A stretch of 64,000 bases of DNA from Fervidobacterium changbaicum (GTDB lineage: Bacteria > Thermotogota > Thermotogae > Thermotogales > Fervidobacteriaceae), in NCBI RefSeq assembly GCF_004117075.1, contig NZ_CP026721.1, positions 620,001-684,000 of the forward strand. Direction: 5' to 3'. Below, piece by piece: positions 43,000 to 53,781 of the stretch (position 1 is the stretch's first letter; every line of letters starts with the position of its first letter). The notes beneath the pieces were generated by a model. That model was not told where the DNA came from. It did not search any database and saw nothing but the letters and a program-made list of their open reading frames with translations. The position numbers and the translations under genes are program-made.

Positions 43000-44409
43000 G
43001 TGGGCGGCACAGGACTAAGAATTGGCATCATAGGTGCAGGAAGCGCGGTTTTTTCAATGAAGATTGTATCAGACCTTTGCAAATTTCCAAGCCTTTCTGA
43101 TTCACATGTAGTACTTATGGATGTCGATAGAACAAGGGTCGAAAATGTTCTGGTACTTGCAAAAGAACTAACTAAGTATTTCAACGCAAAGCTCAAATTC
43201 AGCATTGTTGAAACTATCAAAAACGCAGTTGAGGGTTCTGATTTTGTTATCAATACAGCCTTAGCAGGAGGGCACGGATATCTCGACCTTGTTAGGTCAA
43301 TAGGTGAAAAGCACGGTTACTATCGTGGAATTGACGCTCAGAATTTCAATTTCGTTTCCGATTATCTCAATCTCACGAACTGGAACCAGTTGACACTTTT
43401 TTTGAAAATAGCAAGAACAATAGAGAAATACGCACCAAACGCGTGGTACCTTCAAGCAGCTAACCCGGTTATGGAAGGAACTACACTTGTTTCTACACAA
43501 ACGGGGATAAAGATGGTTGGATTCTGTCATGGGCATCACGCGGTTGAGGCCATTGCAAAATTCTTGGGTGTATCAGAATACGAATGGCAGGTTGGTGGTG
43601 TGAACCACGGAATCTGGCTGACAAAATTCAGAACAAAAGATGGCAAGGACCTTTACAAAGAAGTTGAAAAGGCACTTCAAAAGACCAGATACGAGGAATT
43701 CAAACCGTCCAATCCTTTCGATGACCAACTTTCACCTGTTGCCTGGGAGATGTACAAACTCTATGGATTATTTCCAATAGGGGACACCGTTAGAAATTCC
43801 ACGTGGAAATACCACAGAGACCTTCAAACAAAGATAAAGTGGTACGGTGCACCTTGGGGAGGTGCAGATTCCGAAATTGGTTGGAAGTGGTATGTGGAAG
43901 AGCTCTCTCGGGTGGTTGGCGTAATAGACATGTTTGCAAAAATGGTACGCGAAGGGGCAAAAATAAACGAACTCAAAACGGGAACACAGATTGATGATTA
44001 CTTGAAAGAGATCCTCAGCGAGAAAATCAGCGGAGAACAACATGTTCCGTTCATAAACAGTGTAGTCTCAAAAGTTCCGGGAAGGTTTGTCGTAAATGTT
44101 CTGAACAAGGGGAAGATAAAAAACCTGGAGGATGATGTGGCGGTTGAAATCTGTGCAACGGTGTGCGGTGAGAAGTTTGAATACGAAGAGACGCACATCC
44201 CAGAGCGTGTTGTGAACTGGTATTTGAAACCAAGAATTCTACTTGCAAAGCAAGCGATAGATGCATTCTTAAACAAAGATGTTAGACTAATAGCAGATAT
44301 TCTAGAGAGAGACCCAAGGACTAAGAGCACCGAGCAAGTCGAAAAATTAATAGCTGAGCTCTACACTGTCGTAAGGCAAGAAGCAGAAAAAGTAGAACAG
44401 CAGGAATAA
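43000..44409 (+). CDS. Glycoside hydrolase family 4 (alpha-glucosidase / alpha-galactosidase type)
   Basis: GH4 enzymes use NAD+ and Mn2+ with an oxidation-elimination-addition mechanism. 469 residues. NAD-binding N-terminus GLRIGIIGAGSAVFSMKIVS, then WYLQAANPVMEGTTLVS, the metal motif MVGFCHGHHAVEAIAKFLGV (Cys and His ligands) and QVGGVNHGIWLTKFRTKDG. The CHGHH form points to the AglA/MelA group, with alpha-glucoside or alpha-galactoside as substrate, rather than 6-phospho-glycosidases (CNVP). The start is GTG 43000, 6 nt after GAGGTGAT; an upstream GTG at 42991 lies inside that SD. No sugar transporter is adjacent. It ends at a terminator. Confidence 0.92.
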   Translation: MGGTGLRIGIIGAGSAVFSMKIVSDLCKFPSLSDSHVVLMDVDRTRVENVLVLAKELTKYFNAKLKFSIVETIKNAVEGSDFVINTALAGGHGYLDLVRSIGEKHGYYRGIDAQNFNFVSDYLNLTNWNQLTLFLKIARTIEKYAPNAWYLQAANPVMEGTTLVSTQTGIKMVGFCHGHHAVEAIAKFLGVSEYEWQVGGVNHGIWLTKFRTKDGKDLYKEVEKALQKTRYEEFKPSNPFDDQLSPVAWEMYKLYGLFPIGDTVRNSTWKYHRDLQTKIKWYGAPWGGADSEIGWKWYVEELSRVVGVIDMFAKMVREGAKINELKTGTQIDDYLKEILSEKISGEQHVPFINSVVSKVPGRFVVNVLNKGKIKNLEDDVAVEICATVCGEKFEYEETHIPERVVNWYLKPRILLAKQAIDAFLNKDVRLIADILERDPRTKSTEQVEKLIAELYTVVRQEAEKVEQQE

Positions 44410-44422
44410 TCTTCTAAAACAG

Positions 44423-44444
44423 GGCTGGGAAGCAACTCCCAGCC
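44423..44444. terminator. Bidirectional terminator between the GH4 gene and recN
   Basis: 8-bp stem GGCTGGGA / TCCCAGCC with a 6-nt loop, flanked by A- and T-rich tracts. It touches the recN stop and serves both converging genes. Confidence 0.85.
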
Positions 44445-45989
44445 TTATTTTCCTTTTCTTTTATTCTCTTTAGACGCAAAGTCTCCAAGTAATTCGATGA
44501 ATTCTTCCCCACCAAACATCCTCTTTATCTCTTCGTCCCTTGCCCTCTCATCCAACTCTACTACAGTCCCTGTGTCCCCAGTTCTTCTTAGGGACAAGTG
44601 CTTATCGGCTTTTAAAGCAATTTGTGGCAAGTGTGTAACTACTATGACCTGATGTTTTTTCGAAAGTTCGCTGAGTTTGTCTGCCAGTTTGACAGCTGTT
44701 ACACCACCTATGCCAGCATCGATCTCATCGTACACCAAAACATCAGTACTTGCCAGACTGAGTTCCAAAGCAAGCATCAAACGTGATAACTCACCACCCG
44801 AGGCTATCTTACGCAAGGGATAGAGTGGACCCGTTGACAAAGTACTCCCAACAAGTTCAACATCATCAATACCATCCCTTGCCATATCTTTCTGATTAAA
44901 ATAGAAGTCTATTCGCGCGTTCATGTTTAAATCTTTCAAGTGCCTTTCTATGGATTTCACAATATTCCTCGCCGCGTTCTTTCGCTTTTCACTAATCTGA
45001 ATAGCAAGACTGCGAAGCTCACTTTCCAGTCTTAACCGCTCTTCTTCTGCGTTTTCAAGTATTTTGATGGTTTTTTCGATCTGTTTGATCTCTTCTAACC
45101 ACTTCTGGAGATTTGCTATTACATCTTCAGTCGTAGGACCGTATTTCCTGCGCAACTTTTTGTATACCCACAAACGGTTCTCTATCTCTTCGAGGTTCAT
45201 TTCCTCTATCTTCGATAGTTCCTTGCTAATTTGATTACTCAACTCGGCAATTGACTCGACGGCGGTATCAAGAAATTCATGGTACTTGTCCTCTATGAGT
45301 GAGTAGATTTTCCTAAGTGCGTTCTCGATCTCTTCTAAGTGCTGAGACACACTGCTGTAATTTTGCAGCAATGTTTGGAGGTTAAGAGCCTTTTTGTATT
45401 TTTCTTCCAATTCCTGCTCTTCTTCTTCGCTCAGATGGGCACTCTCTATTTCGTTGACTTTTTCTCTTAATTCCTCAAGCTTTTTCAATTCTGAATCTTT
45501 GTTCGCGCCTGCGATAATCTTCAAAACATGTTGGTAGTTTTCGTAAAGTTCTTTGTACTTTTCGAGTAGTTCATAGTTGTCTGCCACAGTATCCAAAACC
45601 TCGAGGATGAAGTCCTTATCCAACAACTTCATGTGTGAATTTTGTTTGTGGATCGTTATGATGTTTGAAAGAATATTCTGAACTTGCTCACGTCCGATGA
45701 GTCGACCGTCTACTTTGTAAAACAACCTCTTGTTCTTTCTTTCAACACTGAATATGTGCTGTCCTCTTCTAATCCCAATCTCATCAAAATCCATGTCGAG
45801 GTTCAGAACCATATCTGCAGAAAAAGTTTCACTCCGTATGTTTTGGTAATCTAAGAACGAACCGATTACATCCAATATCAAGCTCTTTCCAGTTCCAGTC
45901 TCACCGGTGATTACGTTGAGTCCCTCAGAGAAATATATATCGACATCTTTCAAGTAAACATATTCGTTGATATGTATCAGTTCTATCAA
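44445..45989 (-). CDS. recN: DNA repair protein RecN
   Basis: SMC-like ATPase of double-strand break repair. 514 residues, slightly short of the usual 550. N-terminal Walker A VITGETGTGKSLILDVIGSF, a long Lys/Glu-rich coiled coil (residues about 150-350), then the signature KIASGGELSRLMLALELSLA, Walker B TDVLVYDEIDAGIGGVTAVK and the D-loop/His VTHLPQIALKADKHLSLRR. The start is TTG 45989 with GAGGTGAG upstream. It lies downstream of cdd and corC on the same strand with a 28-nt gap. Confidence 0.93.
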   Translation of the reverse strand: MIELIHINEYVYLKDVDIYFSEGLNVITGETGTGKSLILDVIGSFLDYQNIRSETFSADMVLNLDMDFDEIGIRRGQHIFSVERKNKRLFYKVDGRLIGREQVQNILSNIITIHKQNSHMKLLDKDFILEVLDTVADNYELLEKYKELYENYQHVLKIIAGANKDSELKKLEELREKVNEIESAHLSEEEEQELEEKYKKALNLQTLLQNYSSVSQHLEEIENALRKIYSLIEDKYHEFLDTAVESIAELSNQISKELSKIEEMNLEEIENRLWVYKKLRRKYGPTTEDVIANLQKWLEEIKQIEKTIKILENAEEERLRLESELRSLAIQISEKRKNAARNIVKSIERHLKDLNMNARIDFYFNQKDMARDGIDDVELVGSTLSTGPLYPLRKIASGGELSRLMLALELSLASTDVLVYDEIDAGIGGVTAVKLADKLSELSKKHQVIVVTHLPQIALKADKHLSLRRTGDTGTVVELDERARDEEIKRMFGGEEFIELLGDFASKENKRKGK

Positions 45990-46017
45990 GAAGCGCTCAC
46001 CTCAACAAATCCATCTC

Positions 46018-47734
<1,717 letters not shown>

Positions 47735-47780
47735 GAAAACTTCACCTCCAAAGAGAAGCTGTAACGACACATCGATACAT

Positions 47781-47809
47781 ATTATACCACAACGCAAAAT
47801 CACATCCAA
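47781..47809 (-). promoter_or_regulatory. Promoter for corC-cdd-recN
   Basis: On the minus strand, TTGGAT (47809-47804), a 17-nt spacer and TATAAT (47786-47781). Transcription would begin near 47774, 40 nt upstream of the GTG at 47734. It is divergent from the GGDEF gene promoter. Confidence 0.72.
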
Positions 47810-47826
47810 TTTCAAAGTTTCGAAAT

Positions 47827-49455
47827 TTGTGTGATATAATTAAAAAAAGGGTTGAGAAAAGAGGTGAGATTATCCAAGAAAGTGGTTTAGTTTTAGATTT
47901 CGAAACGCTCAAGTCCGCACTTGAAAAATCAAAGATCTTCGTTATCACTTTTAACGAACAGGGAGACATTGTTGCACACTCTGAGAATATACCTAACTTC
48001 CTAAAGGGAAGAAAAAATATCTTCCAAAGTATCCCGAATTTCTTAGAAATCATCAAGCTTGTTAACAAAGCCGGCTTTTCACAAGACATTGTGACCATTT
48101 ATGAGCCCAGAGTAGAAAGGGTAAGACTAATAACTTTGAAAAGTAAAGACTATTATTGGATATTAGGTGAAATAATCACCGAACAGTTGCTTATTGACGA
48201 ACTAATCTCTGAAAGGCTTGAGACTTTAACAATGTACCTTGAATTTGCACCTGTTTTCTTTGTTGTCTTAAATGAAAAAGGAGAGATTACCTACATTAAC
48301 AACTGGGCTTTGGAAAAAACCGGATACTCTTTGCCAGAAGTTTTAGGAAAAAACTGGTTCGATATCTTTATTCCAGAAGAGATTAGACCAACTGTAAAAA
48401 GAGTTTTTGAAGACATAATGAACAAGAATATTGAGTTGAGAAAAACTTTCGAAAACGACATACTAACAAAAGATGGAAGACTAATCACGATCCTTTGGGA
48501 AAACAAACTTCTTGTTAAAGACGGAAAACCGTCGGGAGCAATAAGTGTAGGTGTAGATGTCACAGAGCAGAAAGCGAAAGATTTTGAGGAACAAGTAATG
48601 CTGTCCATTTTGACTGTTACTGCAGAAAGCAATTATCATGTTGGGATAAGTAAATTAGCAAATGTCTTAGAGGAAATGTGTAATATAAAAAGGGCTGTCG
48701 GGATAATTCAAACGCACGAGGAAACAAAGCCAATCGAGATTTTGAACAAGATCGAAATAGATGACCTTAACAAATTTACCACGCTACATTTCAAGCGTAA
48801 TTTAGATGATAGGATTTTAAAATTAGAAATTGCCTATGAAACGCTACCCAGATATGCATCAAACAGGTTTTTCGAGAACATAGCCACCATTGTTCTAAGT
48901 TTCATAGACCGAGTTTACTATATTCAAAAGCTTGAAGAGGCTTCTTTCAGAGACCCGTTAACTAATCTCTTCAACAGAAGGTACTTTTTGATGATACTCC
49001 AAGCTGAAATCAGAAGGGTAAAACGCTACGGTGGTGATTCTTGCATTGTTATGATAGATCTCGATGGGTTGAAAGAAATCAATGATACATTTGGACACGA
49101 TAAAGGTGACTTTGCAATTATCACATTAGCCCAGGTGATGAGAGAAAATACACGTAGCAGTGATATACCTGCAAGGTTTGGTGGTGATGAATTTGCATTA
49201 CTGCTCCCAAACACTGCTCTGAAAAATGCCGAGATCATCATCCAAAGGATAATTAAAACACTTGATGCTCTTAATGTAAAAGAATTCCGCATATCGATAA
49301 GCGCCGGCATAACGAAGATCTTGCCAACCGATGATGACGAAGGTATAAGCGTGCTGAAAAGAGCCGATGAACTACTTTATCAAGCAAAAAAGAGTGGAAA
49401 GCACACCATCTGTGTCGATACATTTGACGAAAGAGATGCTTCCGTCTCAGATTAG
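47827..49455 (+). CDS. PAS-GGDEF diguanylate cyclase
   Basis: About 540 residues, no membrane segment. A PAS domain (LEFAPVFFVVLNEKGEITYI ... SVGVDVTEQK, residues about 135-255), a GAF-like stretch, then a GGDEF domain: FRDPLTNLFNRRYFLMILQA, CIVMIDLDGLKEINDTFGHD and ARFGGDEFALLLPN. The I-site RxxD is present (RSSD, five residues before GGDEF), so product inhibition by c-di-GMP is likely. The start is uncertain: TTG 47827 overlaps the -10 box at 47835-47840, while behind the SD AGAGGTGAG (47860-47868) the in-frame codons are ATT (47869) and ATC (47872). No canonical start follows before conserved sequence. Confidence 0.85.
   Translation: MCDIIKKRVEKRGEIIQESGLVLDFETLKSALEKSKIFVITFNEQGDIVAHSENIPNFLKGRKNIFQSIPNFLEIIKLVNKAGFSQDIVTIYEPRVERVRLITLKSKDYYWILGEIITEQLLIDELISERLETLTMYLEFAPVFFVVLNEKGEITYINNWALEKTGYSLPEVLGKNWFDIFIPEEIRPTVKRVFEDIMNKNIELRKTFENDILTKDGRLITILWENKLLVKDGKPSGAISVGVDVTEQKAKDFEEQVMLSILTVTAESNYHVGISKLANVLEEMCNIKRAVGIIQTHEETKPIEILNKIEIDDLNKFTTLHFKRNLDDRILKLEIAYETLPRYASNRFFENIATIVLSFIDRVYYIQKLEEASFRDPLTNLFNRRYFLMILQAEIRRVKRYGGDSCIVMIDLDGLKEINDTFGHDKGDFAIITLAQVMRENTRSSDIPARFGGDEFALLLPNTALKNAEIIIQRIIKTLDALNVKEFRISISAGITKILPTDDDEGISVLKRADELLYQAKKSGKHTICVDTFDERDASVSD
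47835..47840 (+). promoter_or_regulatory. -10 box for the PAS-GGDEF gene
   Basis: TATAAT in the context GATATAATTAAA, with TTCAAA about 18 nt upstream (47811-47816). Transcription would start near 47847, 14 nt before the SD AGAGGTGAG. It conflicts with a start at TTG 47827. Confidence 0.55.
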
Positions 49456-49456
49456 G

Positions 49457-50536
49457 TCAGCGACAAAAGTGTTCTCTCGCTTCATTATAAGCCTGCATGA
49501 TTGTTTCTAAATCGTATTTCCCGGGTGTTGCGCTGAGGTGTGAAGCATTTACTACAATTTGAGCCCAAGAGTTTATTTCCTCGTCAGATATTTTGATATT
49601 CAATCCTACATTTAAAGAGCGGAAAAACTCGTACAGAGAATCATCGAAGATTTCAAGAACACGGTTAGCTTTCTCATAGCCGTGTTTTTTTGCAACCTTC
49701 AATTCGAATGGCAAGAATACAGCGGTAGCGAGCCCGTGTTTAACTCCTTTCTCAGTTGTCAATGGATAACCAAGCGCATGCGCGACAGTTGTACCTGTTT
49801 GAGCTATTACCATTCCTGCCAGTGTCGAGGCAAACATCATCCGTTCTCTGTAGAATTCGTTATCCAAATCATCCATCAACCTTGGAAGGTATTCCTTGAT
49901 TATCTTCATGCTCTCAACTGCCAATGTATCACTGAAAGGCGTAGCCTTCGTTGATAAGAAACCCTCAACTGCATGTGATAGTGCATCGAGTGCTGTTGAA
50001 AGAGTCAGTGCCTCGTTGAGTGTAATTGTGTATTTGTAATCGACAAACGAGAGCTTTGGGAATGCACAGTCATGGGAAAATCCACGCTTTCTACCGTTTA
50101 CAGTCAGGACTGAGTACTGGGTTACCTCGCTTCCAGTTCCAGCTGTGGTGGGGACACATATTATCGTCTTTGCACTCTTGTACTTCGACTTATCGTACAG
50201 TTCCTCAGGTTTTAGATGCTTGTTTTCCATTAAAACAGCGACCGCTTTCGCTGTGTCCATTGGACTCCCACCACCAAGCCCGATGACCACATCCACATCT
50301 TCGCAATTTTCCGCTACTTCTTTCACAACTTCAAGTGGTGGATTCTCAGGTGTTTCATCGTATACGTACACATGCTTTCCTTCGAGCACGTCTAATAAAT
50401 CATCGAGGCTTCCGTTTTGCTTCGAACTTTTGCCCGTTACAATGAGAAATGATTCACCGGTTGACTGAAAAACGTCCCTATTTTTCAAAATTACATCCTT
50501 GCCATAAAAAACCCTCGTTGGCATGAAAAAGCCCAT
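49457..50536 (-). CDS. Iron-containing alcohol dehydrogenase
   Basis: Group III Fe-ADH, 359 residues. NAD(P) binding: VVIGLGGGSPMDTAKAVAVL and VPTTAGTGSEVTQYSVLTVN. Metal site: ALDALSHAVEGFLSTKATPF (Asp/His), GTTVAHALGYPLTTEKGVKH with GLATAVFLPF (His ligands). The C-terminal third is short relative to the 380-400 residue norm. It likely interconverts aldehydes or ketones and alcohols during fermentation. ATG 50536 follows GGGAGG. It is separate from the Omp-alpha-like gene by a terminator and ends next to the GGDEF gene stop, convergently, with a 1-nt gap. Confidence 0.92.
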   Translation of the reverse strand: MGFFMPTRVFYGKDVILKNRDVFQSTGESFLIVTGKSSKQNGSLDDLLDVLEGKHVYVYDETPENPPLEVVKEVAENCEDVDVVIGLGGGSPMDTAKAVAVLMENKHLKPEELYDKSKYKSAKTIICVPTTAGTGSEVTQYSVLTVNGRKRGFSHDCAFPKLSFVDYKYTITLNEALTLSTALDALSHAVEGFLSTKATPFSDTLAVESMKIIKEYLPRLMDDLDNEFYRERMMFASTLAGMVIAQTGTTVAHALGYPLTTEKGVKHGLATAVFLPFELKVAKKHGYEKANRVLEIFDDSLYEFFRSLNVGLNIKISDEEINSWAQIVVNASHLSATPGKYDLETIMQAYNEAREHFCR

Positions 50537-50599
50537 ACAATTGCCTCCCTTCGACCATCATTAATTAGTATTGAAACACTCGAAAAATTCGAAGAAAAA

Positions 50600-50619
50600 G
50601 CTGGTCCAACAGGACCAGC
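50600..50619 (-). terminator. Terminator after the SLH-domain protein gene
   Basis: 8-bp stem GCTGGTCC / GGACCAGC with a 4-nt loop, followed on the minus strand by TTTTTCTTC. It lies 38 nt past the stop. Confidence 0.88.
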
Positions 50620-50657
50620 CCTCAAAATTTATTCCCAGACGAACTATGATGAAACTA

Positions 50658-52178
50658 TTACTTCTGTAAAGCAAACCAAAGCGCTGCTCCACCAAGTATC
50701 ACACCAATTATACTTAGAATCAGGCTCATATTTCCCATCTGATTAGTTTCAAGCGCTGAAACTTTTGATTTCAAACTATCATTTTCCTTTTCTAGCTTCT
50801 CAACTTTGCTCTCCAACTGTTTTGCATCATTTTTCACGCTGTCCACGTCACTCTTAACGCTGTTGACTTCAGACTTGTTTGCGTACTGCGTACTTTGTTG
50901 TTGCAATGTTTGAACTTTTGCTGAAAGTGATTGGAGTTCATTGTTTACGTTCAGAATATCTGACTTGAGCTTTTCCATATCTTGTTTTGTTTGATTGTTT
51001 AGACTTGCTTGCTGTTGCACTTGCTTTTCAAGATTTGCTACCATGCCTGTGACTGTCGAAAGATTCTCATTAATCTTTACATCCGCTTGTTTTAAATTGA
51101 TAATCTCGACTTTTAGATCGTTTACATCAACTTTTAAGTCACTTACGTCACTCTTCAGGCTGCTCACATCACTTTTCGCATTCTTTACGTCGACTTTCAA
51201 GCTATCCACATCACTTTTAAGGTTGTTCAGACTGGTCTTGAAACTCTCGAGCTGCTCTTTCAAAGCAGAATCTGCCTGTTTAAGACCAAGTATTTCGTTG
51301 TTAAGAGCATCAAGTCTGTTTTTGAGCGTCGTAACATCTGATTTGATGGTGTTGACATCGCTTGAAATCTTTGTTGTCGAGCTCGAAATCGTTGACACCT
51401 GTGTGCTAATCCCGCTTACGGTGTCCTGCAAATCTTTAACGTTTTTCTCAACGCCTGTGACCCGCGAAGTAAGAGCTGATACACTATCAGCAGTCGTGAA
51501 CGTGGACACTTTCTGATTCAGCGAAGTCACTGTTTGCTCGAGACTTGTCAATCGTTTCTTTAAACTCTCCACATCAGCTTTGACATCATCTATGCTTTTT
51601 GATAATTCATTAAGATTTTGCCCAGTCGGAGTAGTTGAAACCAGACCTCTCATCTCGGTTACTTTTTGCACTAAAGCATCGTACATTGCTTTGAGCCCAG
51701 CCAAGTCAGTCTTTACACTGTCCAAGTCCCTTGAAGCAGAATCAACTCTTGAAGACAATGAACCAACCTGGGCCGATAAGTTGTCGATCCTTGTGCTTAT
51801 GTTTCTATCTGCAGTTGCAAGGTCCAGTATCTTGTTCGAAAGGTCTTTAAGTTGCGCGTCAATATTGGCCGGAATCGTTACCTGCTGTGTTTGCTGAGTT
51901 GTAGTAGTTGTAGGTACGGATACCTTTTTTTCTACTGCAGATATTCTGTCGTTGAGTATATTCAGCATTCTGTAAAGTGCAACAGCAAGTTGGTACCTGG
52001 TCAGAGGCTGATTTCCCTGAAACGTTCCATCCGGCATACCACTTAAGATGCCCAATTTTGTAAGTTGGTCAACAGCTTCGTATGCCCAGTGGTTTGCTGG
52101 AACATCTTTAAATGTTGCAGCGTAGATACTTGTGAACACCACGAAGATAAAAGAAAATACCAAAAGTGCTTTCTTCAT
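50658..52178 (-). CDS. SLH-domain, coiled-coil outer-envelope (toga) protein, Omp-alpha-like
   Basis: 506 residues in four parts. Signal peptide (LLVFSFIFVVFTSIYAA); one SLH domain, residues about 22-75 (FKDVPANHWAYEAVDQLTKL, GILSGMPDGTFQGNQPLTRY); a coiled-coil rod from about 85 to 475 with seven-residue units such as LKSDVDS, LKVDVKN, AKSDVSS, LKSDVSD, LKVDVND; and a C-terminal membrane anchor (LILSIIGVILGGAALWFALQ). This is the layout of Omp-alpha of Thermotoga, which spans the periplasm: the SLH end binds the cell wall, the rod bridges, the tail sits in the toga. A short leader and GGGAGGG SD suggest high expression. Monocistronic. Confidence 0.9.
   Translation of the reverse strand: MKKALLVFSFIFVVFTSIYAATFKDVPANHWAYEAVDQLTKLGILSGMPDGTFQGNQPLTRYQLAVALYRMLNILNDRISAVEKKVSVPTTTTTQQTQQVTIPANIDAQLKDLSNKILDLATADRNISTRIDNLSAQVGSLSSRVDSASRDLDSVKTDLAGLKAMYDALVQKVTEMRGLVSTTPTGQNLNELSKSIDDVKADVESLKKRLTSLEQTVTSLNQKVSTFTTADSVSALTSRVTGVEKNVKDLQDTVSGISTQVSTISSSTTKISSDVNTIKSDVTTLKNRLDALNNEILGLKQADSALKEQLESFKTSLNNLKSDVDSLKVDVKNAKSDVSSLKSDVSDLKVDVNDLKVEIINLKQADVKINENLSTVTGMVANLEKQVQQQASLNNQTKQDMEKLKSDILNVNNELQSLSAKVQTLQQQSTQYANKSEVNSVKSDVDSVKNDAKQLESKVEKLEKENDSLKSKVSALETNQMGNMSLILSIIGVILGGAALWFALQK
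51100..51240 (-). repeat. 21-nt degenerate tandem repeats encoding coiled-coil heptads
   Basis: Within the toga rod gene the minus strand carries successive 21-nt units coding for L-K-(S/V)-D-V-(D/K/S)-(S/N/D). About seven units are seen with nucleotide divergence. They are a likely site for length change by recombination. Confidence 0.7.
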
Positions 52179-52198
52179 CTTTATACACCCTCCCTGTT

Positions 52199-52204
52199 AT
52201 TATA
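52199..52204 (-). promoter_or_regulatory. -10 box upstream of the toga protein gene
   Basis: Minus-strand TATAAT (context GACTATAATAACAGGGAGGG). The -35 (TTTCTT at 16 nt) is weak. Transcription would start close to the SD, giving a very short leader before ATG 52178. Confidence 0.5.
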
Positions 52205-52246
52205 GTCTTAGTCCTCTCGAAAGAAATTGTATCATATGAGGAGAAC

Positions 52247-53284
52247 TTACACAAGCTCAACAAGTTTTTCAGGAATCTTATCTGCTGGGAGTACGTAGTC
52301 AGCATATCCTTCTTCTATAACCGACTTAGGCATACCGAAAACAACACACGTTTCCTGACTTTCAGCTATTACAGTACCTTTGAAGAATTTCACCTTGAAA
52401 GCACCTTTCGTTCCGTCTTTTCCCATGCCAGTGAGTATAACTGCGATAGTGTTTTCCTTGTAAATCTCTGCAACCTTATCAAGCGTGTAATCAACCGCTG
52501 GTCTAACATTGTTTATCTTATCGGTGTTCTTGTCAAGATAAATAATGCCTTTTCTGTCTTGATATTTTATGCCCATATGATGGTCCCCTGGTGCTACGTA
52601 AACCCAGCCAGGTTTAAGAACGTCTCCATCTTCCGCTTCTTTAACAGACAAGTTTGAAATCCTGTCAAGTCTTTGCGCTAATGATTTTGTAAAGCCCGGC
52701 GGCATATGTTGTACCAACAAAATAGGGGCAGGGAAGTCCTTTGGAAGCGGTGGGATAACAAGGTCCAGTGACCTTGGACCTCCTGTTGAGGAACCTATAA
52801 CAACAACTTTACCAGAAACAACAGATTTCACTCGTAAGTTAGCTAAAGGTCTTCTCTTTAAGAGAATTTGTGAAACATTTATTTTCATCGCATCCCTGAT
52901 TTTCTGAACCAGATCAGGTCCCATCCTTCTGAAATCCATGGATACGCTTCCAGAAGGTTTAGTTACAAAATCCACGGCTCCAAGCTCGAGAGCTAAGAGT
53001 GTAATCTCAGCGCCTTCCTCCGTCAAGCTACTAACCATTATGATTCGAGCAGGTGCTCTCTTCATTATTTCCTTAAGTGCTTCTATACCGTTCAATTTTG
53101 GCATTTCAACATCCATTGTTATTACGTCCGGTTTAAGCTTTATGGCAAGTTCAACAGCCTCCATTCCATCCTTTGCCACACCGACAACTTGCATGTCAGG
53201 TTCTTTGTCAATTATATCTTTGAGGATCATCCTCATGAATGGAGAATCATCAACAATCATTACTTTTATCTTTTCCTTTTCCAA
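52247..53284 (-). CDS. cheB: Chemotaxis protein-glutamate methylesterase CheB
   Basis: Demethylates and deamidates chemoreceptors. 345 residues. Receiver domain KVMIVDDSPFMRMILKDIID with phospho-Asp in DVITMDVEMPKLNGIEALKE and Lys in FVTKPSGSVS. The methylesterase domain has the catalytic Ser in VVIGSSTGGPRSLDLVIPPL, His in LLVQHMPPGFTKSLAQRLDR and Asp in ILTGMGKDGTKGAFKVKFFK. The start is TTG 53284 with GGTGGTGAG; it overlaps the dgkA stop by 19 nt. It is last in a cluster with korB-korC-dgkA; no other che gene is near. Confidence 0.95.
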   Translation of the reverse strand: MEKEKIKVMIVDDSPFMRMILKDIIDKEPDMQVVGVAKDGMEAVELAIKLKPDVITMDVEMPKLNGIEALKEIMKRAPARIIMVSSLTEEGAEITLLALELGAVDFVTKPSGSVSMDFRRMGPDLVQKIRDAMKINVSQILLKRRPLANLRVKSVVSGKVVVIGSSTGGPRSLDLVIPPLPKDFPAPILLVQHMPPGFTKSLAQRLDRISNLSVKEAEDGDVLKPGWVYVAPGDHHMGIKYQDRKGIIYLDKNTDKINNVRPAVDYTLDKVAEIYKENTIAVILTGMGKDGTKGAFKVKFFKGTVIAESQETCVVFGMPKSVIEEGYADYVLPADKIPEKLVELV

Positions 53285-53781
53285 TTTCTCACCACCCTGA
53301 TACTAAGTAATGGGAATGCTATTGTAGATATTATAGCAAAAATTTTCGCTATCTCCAAACTCCAGTCGAAGAGAATACCTCCAAAGACCATTATTCCAAC
53401 TGTTACGGAGAAGAGCGTTGCCCAAAGAACAACGCCAGCGCTGACGTCCTTAACTATCTTAATTACCGGATGGTATTCTTTGCTGTACAAATTCATGAGG
53501 TGTTCGATAATGGTGTTTACAAGCTCTGACCAAATAACAAAAAAGACAGCAAATATGATCCATAATGTATCTTCTCTTTTTACAGGAAGAAAGAACGTTG
53601 CGGTAATAACCAACAAACCCACAAAGAAGTGGATTCTTAAATTTCTTTCCGATAATATTGATTCAACAATACCCTCGATTGCGTGTTCAAAAGATTCTAT
53701 AAGATTATTCGAACCCAATTGTTCTCTTTCTCTTTCGTTCAATTCTTGGTTTGTAGACTTTATCTGTAAGCGACGCTCCAA
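53266..53781 (-). CDS. dgkA: Diacylglycerol kinase / undecaprenol kinase, DgkA family
   Basis: Small integral membrane lipid kinase. The core is typical: NNLIESFEHAIEGIVESILS, ERNLRIHFFVGLLVITATFF, EDTLWIIFAVFFVIWSELVN with TIIEHLMNLYSKEYHPVIKI, then VKDVSAGVVLWATLFSVTVG (KDxxAGxV). Three to five membrane helices. The open frame starts at 53781 (171 residues), overlapping korC by 77 nt. A TTG at 53718 (150 residues) starts nearer the conserved part with a weak AGAGAAAGAG SD; I cannot decide between them. It recycles diacylglycerol or undecaprenol for envelope synthesis. Confidence 0.88.
   Translation of the reverse strand: MERRLQIKSTNQELNEREREQLGSNNLIESFEHAIEGIVESILSERNLRIHFFVGLLVITATFFLPVKREDTLWIIFAVFFVIWSELVNTIIEHLMNLYSKEYHPVIKIVKDVSAGVVLWATLFSVTVGIMVFGGILFDWSLEIAKIFAIISTIAFPLLSIRVVRNWKRKR

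Noticed and set aside
51580-51897. Long antisense ORFs over the toga rod gene and elsewhere
   Set aside because: They are shadows created by the skewed codon use and repeats of the real gene on the other strand; no SD or domain supports them.
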